Shown here: positions 42,868 through 51,570 of the stretch, piece by piece
Layout of the letters: every line of letters starts with the position of its first letter
Numbering within the stretch: position 1 is the first letter of the stretch
Origin: CAYWRZ01 sp964460845
Lineage (GTDB): Bacteria > Bacteroidota > Bacteroidia > Flavobacteriales_D > UBA2798
DNA length: 64,000 nt
NCBI GenBank assembly: GCA_964460845.1
Contig: CAYWRZ010000004.1
Coordinates: forward strand, 124,001-188,000
Reading direction: 5' to 3'
The notes under the pieces: generated by a model
The model's database searches: none
What the model saw: only the letters and a program-made list of their open reading frames with translations
Told to the model about the DNA's origin: nothing
Program-made: the position numbers and the translations under genes

Positions 42868-44355
42868 ATGACCACCCGAAAAAAAAACAGCCCTCCGGCG
42901 GCCTCCAAAAAAGCAGTAAGCGATCTTTCCTGGAAGTATGCAGCGGCACCCGAAAGCGCATCACTTGCCAACCTTAGCGACTCGTACGATCTGTTTATCG
43001 ATGGCAAATTTGTAAAGCCGGTAAAGGGAAAGTATTTTGATACGATAAGTCCTTCGAGCGAAAAAAAGCTGGCTCGTGTAGCCGAGGCCGGCGAAGAAGA
43101 TGTAGATAAAGCGGTGAAAGCCGCCCGCAAAGCGTTTCCGACCTGGGCCAAACTTCCCGCAGGTGAAAGGGCTAAATACCTTTTTCGTATTGCGCGTATG
43201 TTGCAGGAAAGGGCGCGTGAATTTGCCGTAACCGAATCGCTCGACGGAGGAAAGCCCATTCGGGAAAGCCGCGATATCGATATTCCTTTGGCGGCTAATC
43301 ATATTTTTTATTACGCCGGTTGGGCCGACAAGCTGGAGTACGCTTTTCCCAACCGCAAGCCCCAGCCTTTGGGTGTAGCCGGGCAGATTATTCCCTGGAA
43401 CTTCCCGCTGCTGATGGCAGCCTGGAAAATAGCCCCGGCTTTGGCTACGGGCAATACCGTGGTGCTGAAACCCGCCGAAACCACGCCGCTTACTGCGCTG
43501 AAGTTAGCCGAACTGATCCGCGATGCAGGACTTCCGCCCGGAGTGGTCAACATTGTGACCGGAGCGGGTAAGACCGGACAGGCTTTGGTGAATCACCCCG
43601 GCGTGGATAAAATAGCGTTTACCGGTTCGACCGAAGTGGGCAAGCTCATTCAGCGGGCGGTAGCCGGCACTTCCAAAAAAGTGACACTTGAATTAGGTGG
43701 CAAAGCCGCGCATCTTATTTTTGAAGATGCTCCTATCGATCAGGCTGTAGAAGGAATCGTGAACGGAATATTTTTTAACCAGGGACACGTATGCTGCGCG
43801 GGTTCGCGCCTGTTTGTGCAGGAAAGCGTATATGAAGAAGTGATTAAAAAACTGAAGCACCGCATGAAATCGCTGCGGGTAGGCGATCCGCTTGATAAGA
43901 ATACCGATGTGGGCGCCATTAACTCCAAAGCCCAGCTCGACACCATTCAGCGGTATATCGCTGCCGGAGAGGCAGAAGGTGCGCAACTTTACCAATCGCC
44001 CTGCGAGCTGCCCAAAAACGGATTTTGGTGCCGACCCACCCTTTTCCTCGATGTATCGCAGTCGCATAGCGTGGCACGCGAAGAAATATTCGGTCCCGTG
44101 CTGGCCGTACAGACCTTCCGCACCGATGCCGAAGCCATCGAAAAAGCCAACAATACACCTTACGGCTTATCGGCCGGAGTATGGACCAACAAGGGCGCAC
44201 GCATTTTTAACCTGACTTCGAAGCTGCGGGCAGGAGTGGTGTGGGCCAATACCTACAACAAGTTTGATCCTACATCGCCTTTCGGAGGTTACAAAGAAAG
44301 TGGCTTTGGCCGCGAAGGCGGCTTGCACGGACTTTTACCTTACCTCCAATTTTAA
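42868..44355 (+). CDS. Aldehyde dehydrogenase, catalytic half of a split ALDH16
   Basis: 495 residues, full-length ALDH: nucleotide-binding PWNFPLLMAAWKIAPALATG, FTGSTEVGKLI, catalytic Glu in ELGGKAAHLIF, catalytic Cys309 in NQGHVCCAGSRLFV, and C-terminal PFGGYKESGFGREGG. It lies 18 bases after deoC and 50 bases before a second, truncated ALDH gene. This order (catalytic ALDH, then a catalytic-Cys-lacking ALDH domain) equals the domain order in ALDH16, which carries both in one chain in many organisms. The substrate is probably acetaldehyde from deoC, but is not proven. Confidence 0.88.
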   Translation: MTTRKKNSPPAASKKAVSDLSWKYAAAPESASLANLSDSYDLFIDGKFVKPVKGKYFDTISPSSEKKLARVAEAGEEDVDKAVKAARKAFPTWAKLPAGERAKYLFRIARMLQERAREFAVTESLDGGKPIRESRDIDIPLAANHIFYYAGWADKLEYAFPNRKPQPLGVAGQIIPWNFPLLMAAWKIAPALATGNTVVLKPAETTPLTALKLAELIRDAGLPPGVVNIVTGAGKTGQALVNHPGVDKIAFTGSTEVGKLIQRAVAGTSKKVTLELGGKAAHLIFEDAPIDQAVEGIVNGIFFNQGHVCCAGSRLFVQESVYEEVIKKLKHRMKSLRVGDPLDKNTDVGAINSKAQLDTIQRYIAAGEAEGAQLYQSPCELPKNGFWCRPTLFLDVSQSHSVAREEIFGPVLAVQTFRTDAEAIEKANNTPYGLSAGVWTNKGARIFNLTSKLRAGVVWANTYNKFDPTSPFGGYKESGFGREGGLHGLLPYLQF

Positions 44356-44405
44356 GCGGATACACAGCAACCAAACCCGAAGCTTTTCATTTTTTTCTGA
44401 TTGTT

Positions 44406-45287
44406 ATGAGCCGGATCGAAGTCTTAAAAACCTATAAAATTTACATCGGCGGAAAATTTCCCCGCACCGAAAGCGGACGTTATTACACCCCGCGCGACAA
44501 ACGGGGCGCTTTGTTGGCCAATGTATGCCAGTGTTCGCGTAAAGATTTTCGCGAAGCGGTAGTAGCTGCCCGCTCGGCTTTTTCGGGCTGGAGCGGAAGA
44601 GCCGCGTTTAACCGCGGACAAATACTTTACCGCATTGCCGAAATGCTCGAAGGAAGAAAAGCGCAGTTTGTGGAAGAACTGAAAAGTCAGGGTAGCACAC
44701 CCGCACAGGCTGCTAACGAGGTAGTGTTAGCGATAGACAGGCTTGTCTATTACGCCGGATGGTGCGACAAGTACCAGGCTTTGTTCAGCACAGTAAACCC
44801 GGTGGCAAGCCCGCACTTTAATTTTTCGGTACCTGAGCCTCAAGGTGTGGTGGCGATAGTGGCCGACGAAAGCACTTCTCTCATCGGATTGGTGTCGCTT
44901 GTGGCGCCGGTTATCGCCGGAGGCAATACCTGTGTGGTGCTGGCATCGGAGAATAAGCCGCTCTGTGCGGTTACGTTTGCCGAAGTGTTGCACGTATCTG
45001 ATTTACCCGGTGGAGTAGTGAATGTGTTAACCGGTATGCGCAGCGAGCTGGTTTCACAATTTGCCGCACACATGGATGTAAACACCTTGTTGCTGAGCGA
45101 AGCTGATCAGGAAGAAACTGCGCTTGCACAGCGTGAAGGCGCTGCCAACGTGAAGCGTGTTATCGCTTACGATCACAACTGGATGGCTGCCGGGGAGCAG
45201 AATCCTTATTACATACTCGATACGCAGGAAATCAAAACCACCTGGCATCCGATAGAGCCCATCGGAAGTTCGGGAAGCGCCTATTGA
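44406..45287 (+). CDS. Truncated aldehyde-dehydrogenase domain without catalytic Cys
   Basis: 293 residues. The N-terminal half looks ALDH-like (IYIGGKFPRTESGRYYTP, FRGAVVAAR-like FREAVVAARSAFSGWSGR, VVNVLTGMRSELV) and the chain ends DTQEIKTTWHPIEPIGSS, without the Cys-containing catalytic half. The ending resembles my memory of the C-terminal tail of ALDH16. Sum of this and the preceding protein (495 + 293 = 788) fits the length of ALDH16 (about 780-800). Likely a non-catalytic partner of the ALDH encoded upstream. The stop overlaps the cysQ start. Confidence 0.82.
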   Translation: MSRIEVLKTYKIYIGGKFPRTESGRYYTPRDKRGALLANVCQCSRKDFREAVVAARSAFSGWSGRAAFNRGQILYRIAEMLEGRKAQFVEELKSQGSTPAQAANEVVLAIDRLVYYAGWCDKYQALFSTVNPVASPHFNFSVPEPQGVVAIVADESTSLIGLVSLVAPVIAGGNTCVVLASENKPLCAVTFAEVLHVSDLPGGVVNVLTGMRSELVSQFAAHMDVNTLLLSEADQEETALAQREGAANVKRVIAYDHNWMAAGEQNPYYILDTQEIKTTWHPIEPIGSSGSAY

Positions 45288-46093
45288 TGAAAGGAATTAC
45301 CGAAAATCCGTTGATGCGACTGGCTTTACAGGCAGCGCTCGAGGCCGGAGAGAAAATACTGCAGGTGTATGCGCAGGATTTTGCGGTGGACTATAAATCC
45401 GATTATTCGCCGCTTACCCTTGCCGACAGGCTGGCGCATGAAGCCATTCAGAAAAGGCTCGAACCTTCGGGTATCCTGCTGATTAGCGAAGAAGGCGATT
45501 CGCTCTCCTACACCGAACGCGCCTTACACCGACAGGTATGGATAGTCGATCCGCTCGACGGTACCAAAGAATTTGTGAAACGCAACGGCGAATTTACCGT
45601 CAATATCGCATTGATCGAAGAGGGCTATCCCGTGCTGGGCGTAGTGTATGCGCCGGTAAGCGGTCGTTTGTACGCGGGCGATCAGGAAACGGGTTTGTAC
45701 GTAGCCCTTTGGCATAACGATACCGTGCCTTCGCTTGCTGAATTGTCTTCTCTTTTGAAAAAAATAGAGCCTCGTCCACGTCCCGAAGGGCAGATCCGCA
45801 TTGTAGCCAGCCGTTCGCACATGAGCGAAGAGACTGCTGCATTTATCCGTGAAAAAGAAAAGCAATACGGAAAAGTGGAGTTGCTTTCGATGGGCAGCTC
45901 TTTAAAAATATGCCTGGTGGCCGAAGGGCTTGCCGATATTTATCCGCGTTTTGCGCCTACTATGGAGTGGGATACCGCGGCCGGACAGGCCGTAGCCGAA
46001 GCCGCCGGAAAAAGCGTAAAAACGTATCCTTCGGGTCGGCGAATGCAATACAATCGCGAGAATCAGCTTAACGGTTGGTTTGTGGTTGAATGA
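45287..46093 (+). CDS. cysQ: 3'(2'),5'-bisphosphate nucleotidase (CysQ family)
   Basis: Removes the 3' phosphate from PAP, the by-product of PAPS use. 268 residues from the ATG at 45287, which overlaps the ALDH stop (TGATG). Inositol-phosphatase fold: ISEEGDS, WIVDPLDGTKEFVKRNGEFT, and the C-terminal EWDTAAGQAVAEAAGKSV. The DPLDGT and WDTAAG motifs give the metal site. It belongs functionally with cysC-D-N on the other strand, 4 kb away. Confidence 0.92.
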   Translation: MKGITENPLMRLALQAALEAGEKILQVYAQDFAVDYKSDYSPLTLADRLAHEAIQKRLEPSGILLISEEGDSLSYTERALHRQVWIVDPLDGTKEFVKRNGEFTVNIALIEEGYPVLGVVYAPVSGRLYAGDQETGLYVALWHNDTVPSLAELSSLLKKIEPRPRPEGQIRIVASRSHMSEETAAFIREKEKQYGKVELLSMGSSLKICLVAEGLADIYPRFAPTMEWDTAAGQAVAEAAGKSVKTYPSGRRMQYNRENQLNGWFVVE

Positions 46094-46131
46094 AGACCCG
46101 GGCGTACCGCCTTGTGTACCACCTTTTTTCT

Positions 46132-46139
46132 TAGCTTTG
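46132..46139 (+). promoter_or_regulatory. Promoter of the gmd-fcl-wzi operon
   Basis: TAGCTTTG, full match, with TTG at 46112-46114 (17 bases before the box), close to the usual -33 spacing. The gmd ATG is at 46165. Confidence 0.55.
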
Positions 46140-46164
46140 TGCTTATTCAAATTCTTCTTCAGGT

Positions 46165-47253
46165 ATGTCAAAAGTCGCGCTGATTACCGGGGTAACCGGG
46201 CAGGACGGAGCCTACCTCTCCGAATTTCTGCTTCGCAAAGGATACGTGGTTCACGGAATTAAGCGGAGAAGCTCCCTTTTCAACACCGACAGGGTAGATC
46301 ACCTTTACCGCGATCAGCACGAAGAGAATGTGCGTTTTTTTCTGCATTACGGCGACCTGACCGACAGCACCAATCTGATTCGCATCATTCAGGAAGTGCA
46401 GCCCGACGAGATCTACAACCTTGGCGCGCAGTCGCACGTGCAGGTTTCGTTCGAAACACCCGAATATACCGCCAATGCCGATGCGACTGGAGCCCTGCGT
46501 TTGCTCGAAGCCATACGGATACTCAAGCTCGAACATAAAACCCGTTTTTACCAGGCTTCTACCTCCGAGCTTTACGGAAAAGTGCAGGAAGTGCCGCAAA
46601 AAGAAACTACTCCGTTTTATCCGCGCAGTCCGTACGGGGTGGCGAAGCTCTACGCGTACTGGATTACCAAAAATTATCGCGAAGCTTACGGAATGTATGC
46701 CTGCAACGGAATTTTGTTCAACCATGAAAGTCCGCTGCGGGGCGAAACCTTTGTAACGCGAAAAATTACCCGTGCCGCAGCCCGCATCAAGCTGGGTCTG
46801 CAGAAAAAACTATACCTCGGTAACCTCGATGCCCGCCGCGATTGGGGCCATGCCCGCGATTATGTCGAAGGAATGTGGCTCATGCTGCAGCAGGAAAAAG
46901 CCGAAGATTACGTGCTGGCTACCGGGAAAACGCATACCGTACGTCGTTTTGCCGAGCTGGCTTTTGCTGAATTGGGCATTGCGATCGAATGGAAAGGAAG
47001 CGGGGTAGAAGAAAAAGGTATCGATACCGCTACCGGCGAAATCCGTATTGAAATTGATCCGAGGTATTTTCGTCCGGCCGAAGTGGAACTGCTCGTAGGC
47101 GATGCTTCGAAAGCGCGTGCCGACTTAGGTTGGACTTACCAATGTGAGCTCGAAGAGCTGGTGCGCGAAATGGTGCTGCACGATTACGAAGGGTGCAAAC
47201 GCGACCGTTTTCTGATCGACGGCGGACACAATGTGATGAATTACCACGAATAA
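46165..47253 (+). CDS. gmd: GDP-mannose 4,6-dehydratase
   Basis: Makes GDP-4-keto-6-deoxymannose, first step to GDP-L-fucose. 362 residues, extended SDR: ITGVTGQDGAYLSEFLL at the N-terminus, IYNLGAQSHVQVSF, the catalytic Ser-Tyr-Lys in QASTSELYGKV ... PRSPYGVAKLYAYW, and RRDWGHARDYVEGMWLML. All motifs and the length match. First of a run with fcl and two Wzi-like genes. Confidence 0.97.
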   Translation: MSKVALITGVTGQDGAYLSEFLLRKGYVVHGIKRRSSLFNTDRVDHLYRDQHEENVRFFLHYGDLTDSTNLIRIIQEVQPDEIYNLGAQSHVQVSFETPEYTANADATGALRLLEAIRILKLEHKTRFYQASTSELYGKVQEVPQKETTPFYPRSPYGVAKLYAYWITKNYREAYGMYACNGILFNHESPLRGETFVTRKITRAAARIKLGLQKKLYLGNLDARRDWGHARDYVEGMWLMLQQEKAEDYVLATGKTHTVRRFAELAFAELGIAIEWKGSGVEEKGIDTATGEIRIEIDPRYFRPAEVELLVGDASKARADLGWTYQCELEELVREMVLHDYEGCKRDRFLIDGGHNVMNYHE

Positions 47254-47258
47254 TTTTG
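47251..47258 (+). promoter_or_regulatory. Possible internal promoter before fcl
   Basis: TAATTTTG, full match, beginning at the gmd stop codon and 20 bases before the fcl ATG (47271). Confidence 0.35.
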
Positions 47259-47270
47259 TTTTCGCAAGGC

Positions 47271-48206
47271 ATGGAAAAAGAGGCCCGCATATATGTAGCC
47301 GGACACAGAGGTATGGTGGGATCGGCCATTCTGCGGCTTCTGAAAGCCGAAGGATATACCCGTCTTCTTACACGCAGCTCTGCCGAGTTGGATTTGCGTA
47401 ACCAGCAGGCGGTGAATGAATTTTTTGCCCACGAGAAACCGGATTATGTATTTCTTGCCGCCGCCAAAGTAGGTGGTATTCAGGCCAACAATGTATATCG
47501 CGCCGAATTTCTTTACGACAATTTGCTTATCGAGGCCAACGTGATTCACGCGGCGCATCGTTATCAGGTACAGAAACTGCTGTTTCTGGGCTCTTCCTGC
47601 ATTTATCCCAAAATGGCACCTCAGCCTTTGCGCGAAGAATACCTGCTTACCGGATTGCTCGAACCGACCAACGAACCTTATGCCATCGCTAAAATAGCAG
47701 GTATCAAGCTCTGCGAAGCTTATCGTGCGCAATACGGCAGCCGCTTTATTTCGGCCATGCCGACCAATCTTTACGGCCCTAACGACAATTACGATTTGCA
47801 AAACTCGCACGTGCTTCCGGCGCTGATCCGTAAGTTTCATACGGCACGCGTGCAAGCGCTTCCTTCGGTCGAAATATGGGGAACGGGTACGCCGCTTCGC
47901 GAATTTCTGCACGTCGATGATTTGGCCGAAGCCTGCGTGTTTTTGATGCGGCATTACGAAGATCCGCTTTTTGTCAATGTGGGTACCGGCGAAGATCTTT
48001 CCATTCGCGAATTGGCAGAACTGGTCAAAGAAATTACCGGGTACAAAGGTGAGCTGCGTTTCGATACGAGCAAACCCGATGGCACACCCCGTAAGCTGAT
48101 GGATGTATCACGCATCCATGCGTTGGGCTGGAAGCACCGTATCGGATTACGCGAAGGAATAGCCTCGGTGTACGAAGACGTTAAACACATGGAATGGGCA
48201 GGGTAA
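47271..48206 (+). CDS. fcl: GDP-L-fucose synthase
   Basis: Epimerises and reduces GDP-4-keto-6-deoxymannose to GDP-L-fucose. 311 residues from the ATG at 47271: VAGHRGMVGSAILRLL at the N-terminus, VFLAAAKVGGIQANN, LGSSCIYPKMAPQPL, and the catalytic EPYAIAKIAGIKLCEAYR. The product would feed a fucose-containing surface glycan. The next gene starts 13 bases before its stop. Confidence 0.96.
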   Translation: MEKEARIYVAGHRGMVGSAILRLLKAEGYTRLLTRSSAELDLRNQQAVNEFFAHEKPDYVFLAAAKVGGIQANNVYRAEFLYDNLLIEANVIHAAHRYQVQKLLFLGSSCIYPKMAPQPLREEYLLTGLLEPTNEPYAIAKIAGIKLCEAYRAQYGSRFISAMPTNLYGPNDNYDLQNSHVLPALIRKFHTARVQALPSVEIWGTGTPLREFLHVDDLAEACVFLMRHYEDPLFVNVGTGEDLSIRELAELVKEITGYKGELRFDTSKPDGTPRKLMDVSRIHALGWKHRIGLREGIASVYEDVKHMEWAG

Positions 48207-49843
48207 AAAAAAGTACCGCTGTTTTTTTGCTGTTTTTCCTGCTTATAGGAGCACCTTCCGTTTTTTCCCAACAGCTTAACCTGCCGTTGTACCGCACGAT
48301 GAACCTCGGCTGGGAACGTGAATTTTCTACGCGCGATTCTTTGCCGCTTCATACCGGATTTCGGCCTTTGATCGAAAATGAATTACTGGATTATAATCGT
48401 TTTCGTGCGCTGCACACTACGGCTGTCGATACCCTGGCGCAGCCCAATCGTTTTCAGCGGTCCTGGTTCGGGCGAAAGCTCCGGAAAGAAAATTTGTTTC
48501 AGCGACAGGGAGAAGACTATTACATAGAAGTGAATCCCTTGTTCAATTTTGAGTACGGACGTGATTTGGCCGAAACGCAGCCTTTGACCTATTTTAAAAA
48601 TTCGCGGGGCGTATTGGTGCAGGGGCACCTGGCGGGGAAAGTTTCCTTTTCGGCGTCGGTGCTCGAAAATCAGATGCGGGTACCGGGCTACATTCGCGCT
48701 TATGCGGCAGGAATCGGGCAGGAATATTCTCTCAACGGGATTCCTTTTCGCACCGAAGCAGTAATGCCGGGGCAGGGACGTACCAAACCATTCGGCACAA
48801 ACGGATACGATTTTGCCTGGGCCGAAGGCTATGTGTCGTATTCGCCTCTTCGGAATCTCAATTTGCAATTCGGGCATGGTAAACTTTTTGTCGGTGAAGG
48901 TTACCGTTCGATGCTGCTTTCCGACAACGCGTTTAATTATCCGCATTTCCGGTTTACCGGCACTTTCTTCCACAACCGTTTGCAGTACGTATCCGTATTT
49001 GCGTCGATGCAGCAGCTTACCCGCTTGCGGGTGGCCACTACGCCCGAATCCATTTTCGAACGCAAAGCGGCCTCCTTTCATTACCTGAGCTATACCGTAT
49101 CGCGTAAGCTTCAGGTCAGCCTTTTTGAGGGGACGATATGGCGACGCATGAACAGCGATCAGCGTCTGCTGCCGCAGGACTACTCTTTTTTTAATCCGCT
49201 TATCGGGGTAAATGCCGCGCGCTTCGGATTGGCTGCGCAAAATAATGTGCTGCTGGGTACACAGGTCAAATACCAACCTTTTCGCAAGGCGTATTTTTAC
49301 GGTCAGGTGGCGGCCGATGATATGGCGCGCCACAAATGGGCCTGGCAAGTGGGGGGCAAATGGTTCGATGTGGCGGGAATACCCAACCTGATTTTACAGG
49401 CTGAAGTGAATCAGGCTACGCGGCGTACCTATGCGCATACCATCGTGTTGCAGAATTACGGGCATTACAACCAACCGCTTGCGCATCCGGCCGGAGCAGG
49501 ATTTTCGGAGCTGGTGCTGCTGGCTAATTACCGTTACCGCGATTATTTTCTGGAAGCGAAATTTAACTTCATGACCTTTCGGCATTATGCAGGAGCCGAA
49601 CAATGGGGCAAAGACATTTTTCTGAGCGACAGGAACGTACCGCTTACCGAGCCCGAATCGGGTAGCGCGCGTTTGTTTTACCAGGAAATAACGCTGGGCT
49701 ATTTGGTCAATCCGATGTACAATATGAATGTGGTGGCAGGCTGGCTGTACCGTGGATTGGCAGGCGCACCGGGCGCTTCGGTAACCAATTACGTGTATTT
49801 CGGATTTCGTACATCATTGTCTAACTTCTATTACGATTTTTGA
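48194..49843 (+). CDS. Wzi-like outer-membrane capsule assembly protein (first copy)
   Basis: 549 residues with a signal peptide ending in VFSQ. Beta-barrel-like alternation throughout with the family block GYVSYSPLRNLNLQFGHGKL and FVGEGYRSMLLSDNAFNYP, shared with the next gene. Wzi-type proteins help attach capsule at the outer membrane; here the neighbours gmd and fcl suggest a fucose-containing polymer. The ATG at 48194 overlaps the end of fcl by 13 bases. Confidence 0.82.
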   Translation: MGRVKKSTAVFLLFFLLIGAPSVFSQQLNLPLYRTMNLGWEREFSTRDSLPLHTGFRPLIENELLDYNRFRALHTTAVDTLAQPNRFQRSWFGRKLRKENLFQRQGEDYYIEVNPLFNFEYGRDLAETQPLTYFKNSRGVLVQGHLAGKVSFSASVLENQMRVPGYIRAYAAGIGQEYSLNGIPFRTEAVMPGQGRTKPFGTNGYDFAWAEGYVSYSPLRNLNLQFGHGKLFVGEGYRSMLLSDNAFNYPHFRFTGTFFHNRLQYVSVFASMQQLTRLRVATTPESIFERKAASFHYLSYTVSRKLQVSLFEGTIWRRMNSDQRLLPQDYSFFNPLIGVNAARFGLAAQNNVLLGTQVKYQPFRKAYFYGQVAADDMARHKWAWQVGGKWFDVAGIPNLILQAEVNQATRRTYAHTIVLQNYGHYNQPLAHPAGAGFSELVLLANYRYRDYFLEAKFNFMTFRHYAGAEQWGKDIFLSDRNVPLTEPESGSARLFYQEITLGYLVNPMYNMNVVAGWLYRGLAGAPGASVTNYVYFGFRTSLSNFYYDF

Positions 49844-49848
49844 GCGGG

Positions 49849-51435
49849 GTGAAAAACGTCGTTTACATACTACTCGGATTTTTCGCCTTTACCACCTTGC
49901 GGGCGCAGCAGGATAATGTGCCTTTGCATTACGAAATCAATGCGGCGTTCGAAACCCATTTGGCGAAGCCCGACGTGCTTTTTCATACCTCCGTCAAACC
50001 GTATAATCGATCGGAACTCTTGCGCACCGGAGTGCCCGAACCTTTTGGAAAAAGTGTGTGGGAAAAGCTGAATGCGGATTCAAGATTAAATGCGCGGCTC
50101 AACGGCACGCTTCCGATGGATTCACTTTCGCGCACGAGATTTGAAGTATTGCCGCTTTGGGCACTCGAATACGGTTACGATATGCGTCGCCGTACTTCTT
50201 TTTCGGGCAGCGGAGCGGGCGCATCGCTCACTTTTCTTTGTGGCGATAAGCTGGCTATTCATGGCGAATGGATGTCGCTTAACGAAGGGTTTCCGGCTTA
50301 TGTGCAGCGTTATGCCGACAGCATGGATATTGTGCCGGGCATGGGGTATGCGCACGGAACCTCGGCCGGTAAAGCTTCGACCCTGCTATCGGGTTATGTC
50401 TCCTACAGTCCGCATCGTATTTTTAATTTGCAGGCAGGCTTTGGCCGACATTTTTGGGGAGATGGCTATCGTTCGCTGCTGTTGAGCGACAACGCATACA
50501 ACTATCCTTATTTGCGGCTTTCGGCTACTTTTTGGAAAGTGAAATATGTAAGCCTTTTTGCCATGATGAGCGATATACGCGGTTCGGAAGGCCATTTTTC
50601 TCGTTTTCAGCGCAAATATGTATCCCTGCATTACCTTAACTGGAACATCGGTAAAAGAGTATCGCTTGGTTTATTTGAAGGCGTGGTATGGCAGGCGCGC
50701 GACACGCTGCTTAACCGGCAGTTTGACGTGAATTATCTCAATCCTTTTGTGTTTTTCCGTCCGGTAGAATATTCGCTCGGATCGCCCGATAATATGCTGT
50801 TAGGACTTAATTTGAAAATAAAGCTGAGCAGCCGCTGGCAATTTTACGGGCAGGCCGTGTTTGATGAGTTTGTCGTAAAAGAGCTGGTCGATCAGAGAGG
50901 CTGGTGGGCTAACAAATACGGATTTCAGGCCGGGCTTAAAGCTTTGGAGCCTTTTGGAATAGAAGGCTTACAATGGCAGGCCGAGGGCAATATGGTGCGG
51001 CCGTTTACCTATTCGCACGGATCGGTCGTGCAGAATTATGCCCACTACAACGCTCCGCTGGCGCATCCTTTGGGTGCTAACTTTTACGAAGGCTTATCCA
51101 TGCTGCGTTATACCCGGCACAAGTTTCAGGCTGAGCTTCAGCTTACTTACTCCCTTTCGGGAGCCGATAGCGGAGCGCTTAGCTACGGCGGCAATATATT
51201 CGATTCCTATTCTGCACGTGTATCCGATTACGGGCACCGTATGGCGCAGGGCTTGCGCACCGATACCTGGTACGGACGAGCCACATTGTCGTGGGTGCTG
51301 GTTCCGGCAGTGAATCTGCGTCTGTTTGTGCAGTACGTGCAGCGGCAGCGTGACAATGTGCTGGAGCGACAAACCGACCGTTTTATACAGGTGGGGTTCA
51401 GTACGCGGTTGTGGAATCGTTACGTAGATTGGTAA
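49849..51435 (+). CDS. Wzi-like outer-membrane capsule assembly protein (second copy)
   Basis: 528 residues from GTG 49849 (TTG 49840 is an in-frame alternative; both lie at the end of the previous gene). A signal peptide ends TTLRAQ. The same block GYVSYSPHRIFNLQAGFGRH and FWGDGYRSLLLSDNAYNYP shows common ancestry with the first copy, while most of the remainder differs, so the duplication is old. It ends the polysaccharide operon. Confidence 0.8.
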   Translation: MKNVVYILLGFFAFTTLRAQQDNVPLHYEINAAFETHLAKPDVLFHTSVKPYNRSELLRTGVPEPFGKSVWEKLNADSRLNARLNGTLPMDSLSRTRFEVLPLWALEYGYDMRRRTSFSGSGAGASLTFLCGDKLAIHGEWMSLNEGFPAYVQRYADSMDIVPGMGYAHGTSAGKASTLLSGYVSYSPHRIFNLQAGFGRHFWGDGYRSLLLSDNAYNYPYLRLSATFWKVKYVSLFAMMSDIRGSEGHFSRFQRKYVSLHYLNWNIGKRVSLGLFEGVVWQARDTLLNRQFDVNYLNPFVFFRPVEYSLGSPDNMLLGLNLKIKLSSRWQFYGQAVFDEFVVKELVDQRGWWANKYGFQAGLKALEPFGIEGLQWQAEGNMVRPFTYSHGSVVQNYAHYNAPLAHPLGANFYEGLSMLRYTRHKFQAELQLTYSLSGADSGALSYGGNIFDSYSARVSDYGHRMAQGLRTDTWYGRATLSWVLVPAVNLRLFVQYVQRQRDNVLERQTDRFIQVGFSTRLWNRYVDW

Positions 51436-51539
51436 GGCATTCATTACTATTGATTTGCCTTATTTTTGGAAGTCCTGTGGTGTAAAATCAAAGCCGGTAA
51501 TTTAGAATCAATCCGGATAACTCGTACTGATTTTAATGC

Positions 51540-51547
51540 TAACTTTG
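51540..51547 (+). promoter_or_regulatory. Promoter -7 box of the ctaB cluster
   Basis: TAACTTTG, full match. A second full match (TATTTTTG) lies at 51461-51468. The GTG start of ctaB at 51571 fits the first. Confidence 0.45.
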
Positions 51548-51570
51548 CGCCTAAAATTGAGCGTTTGACA

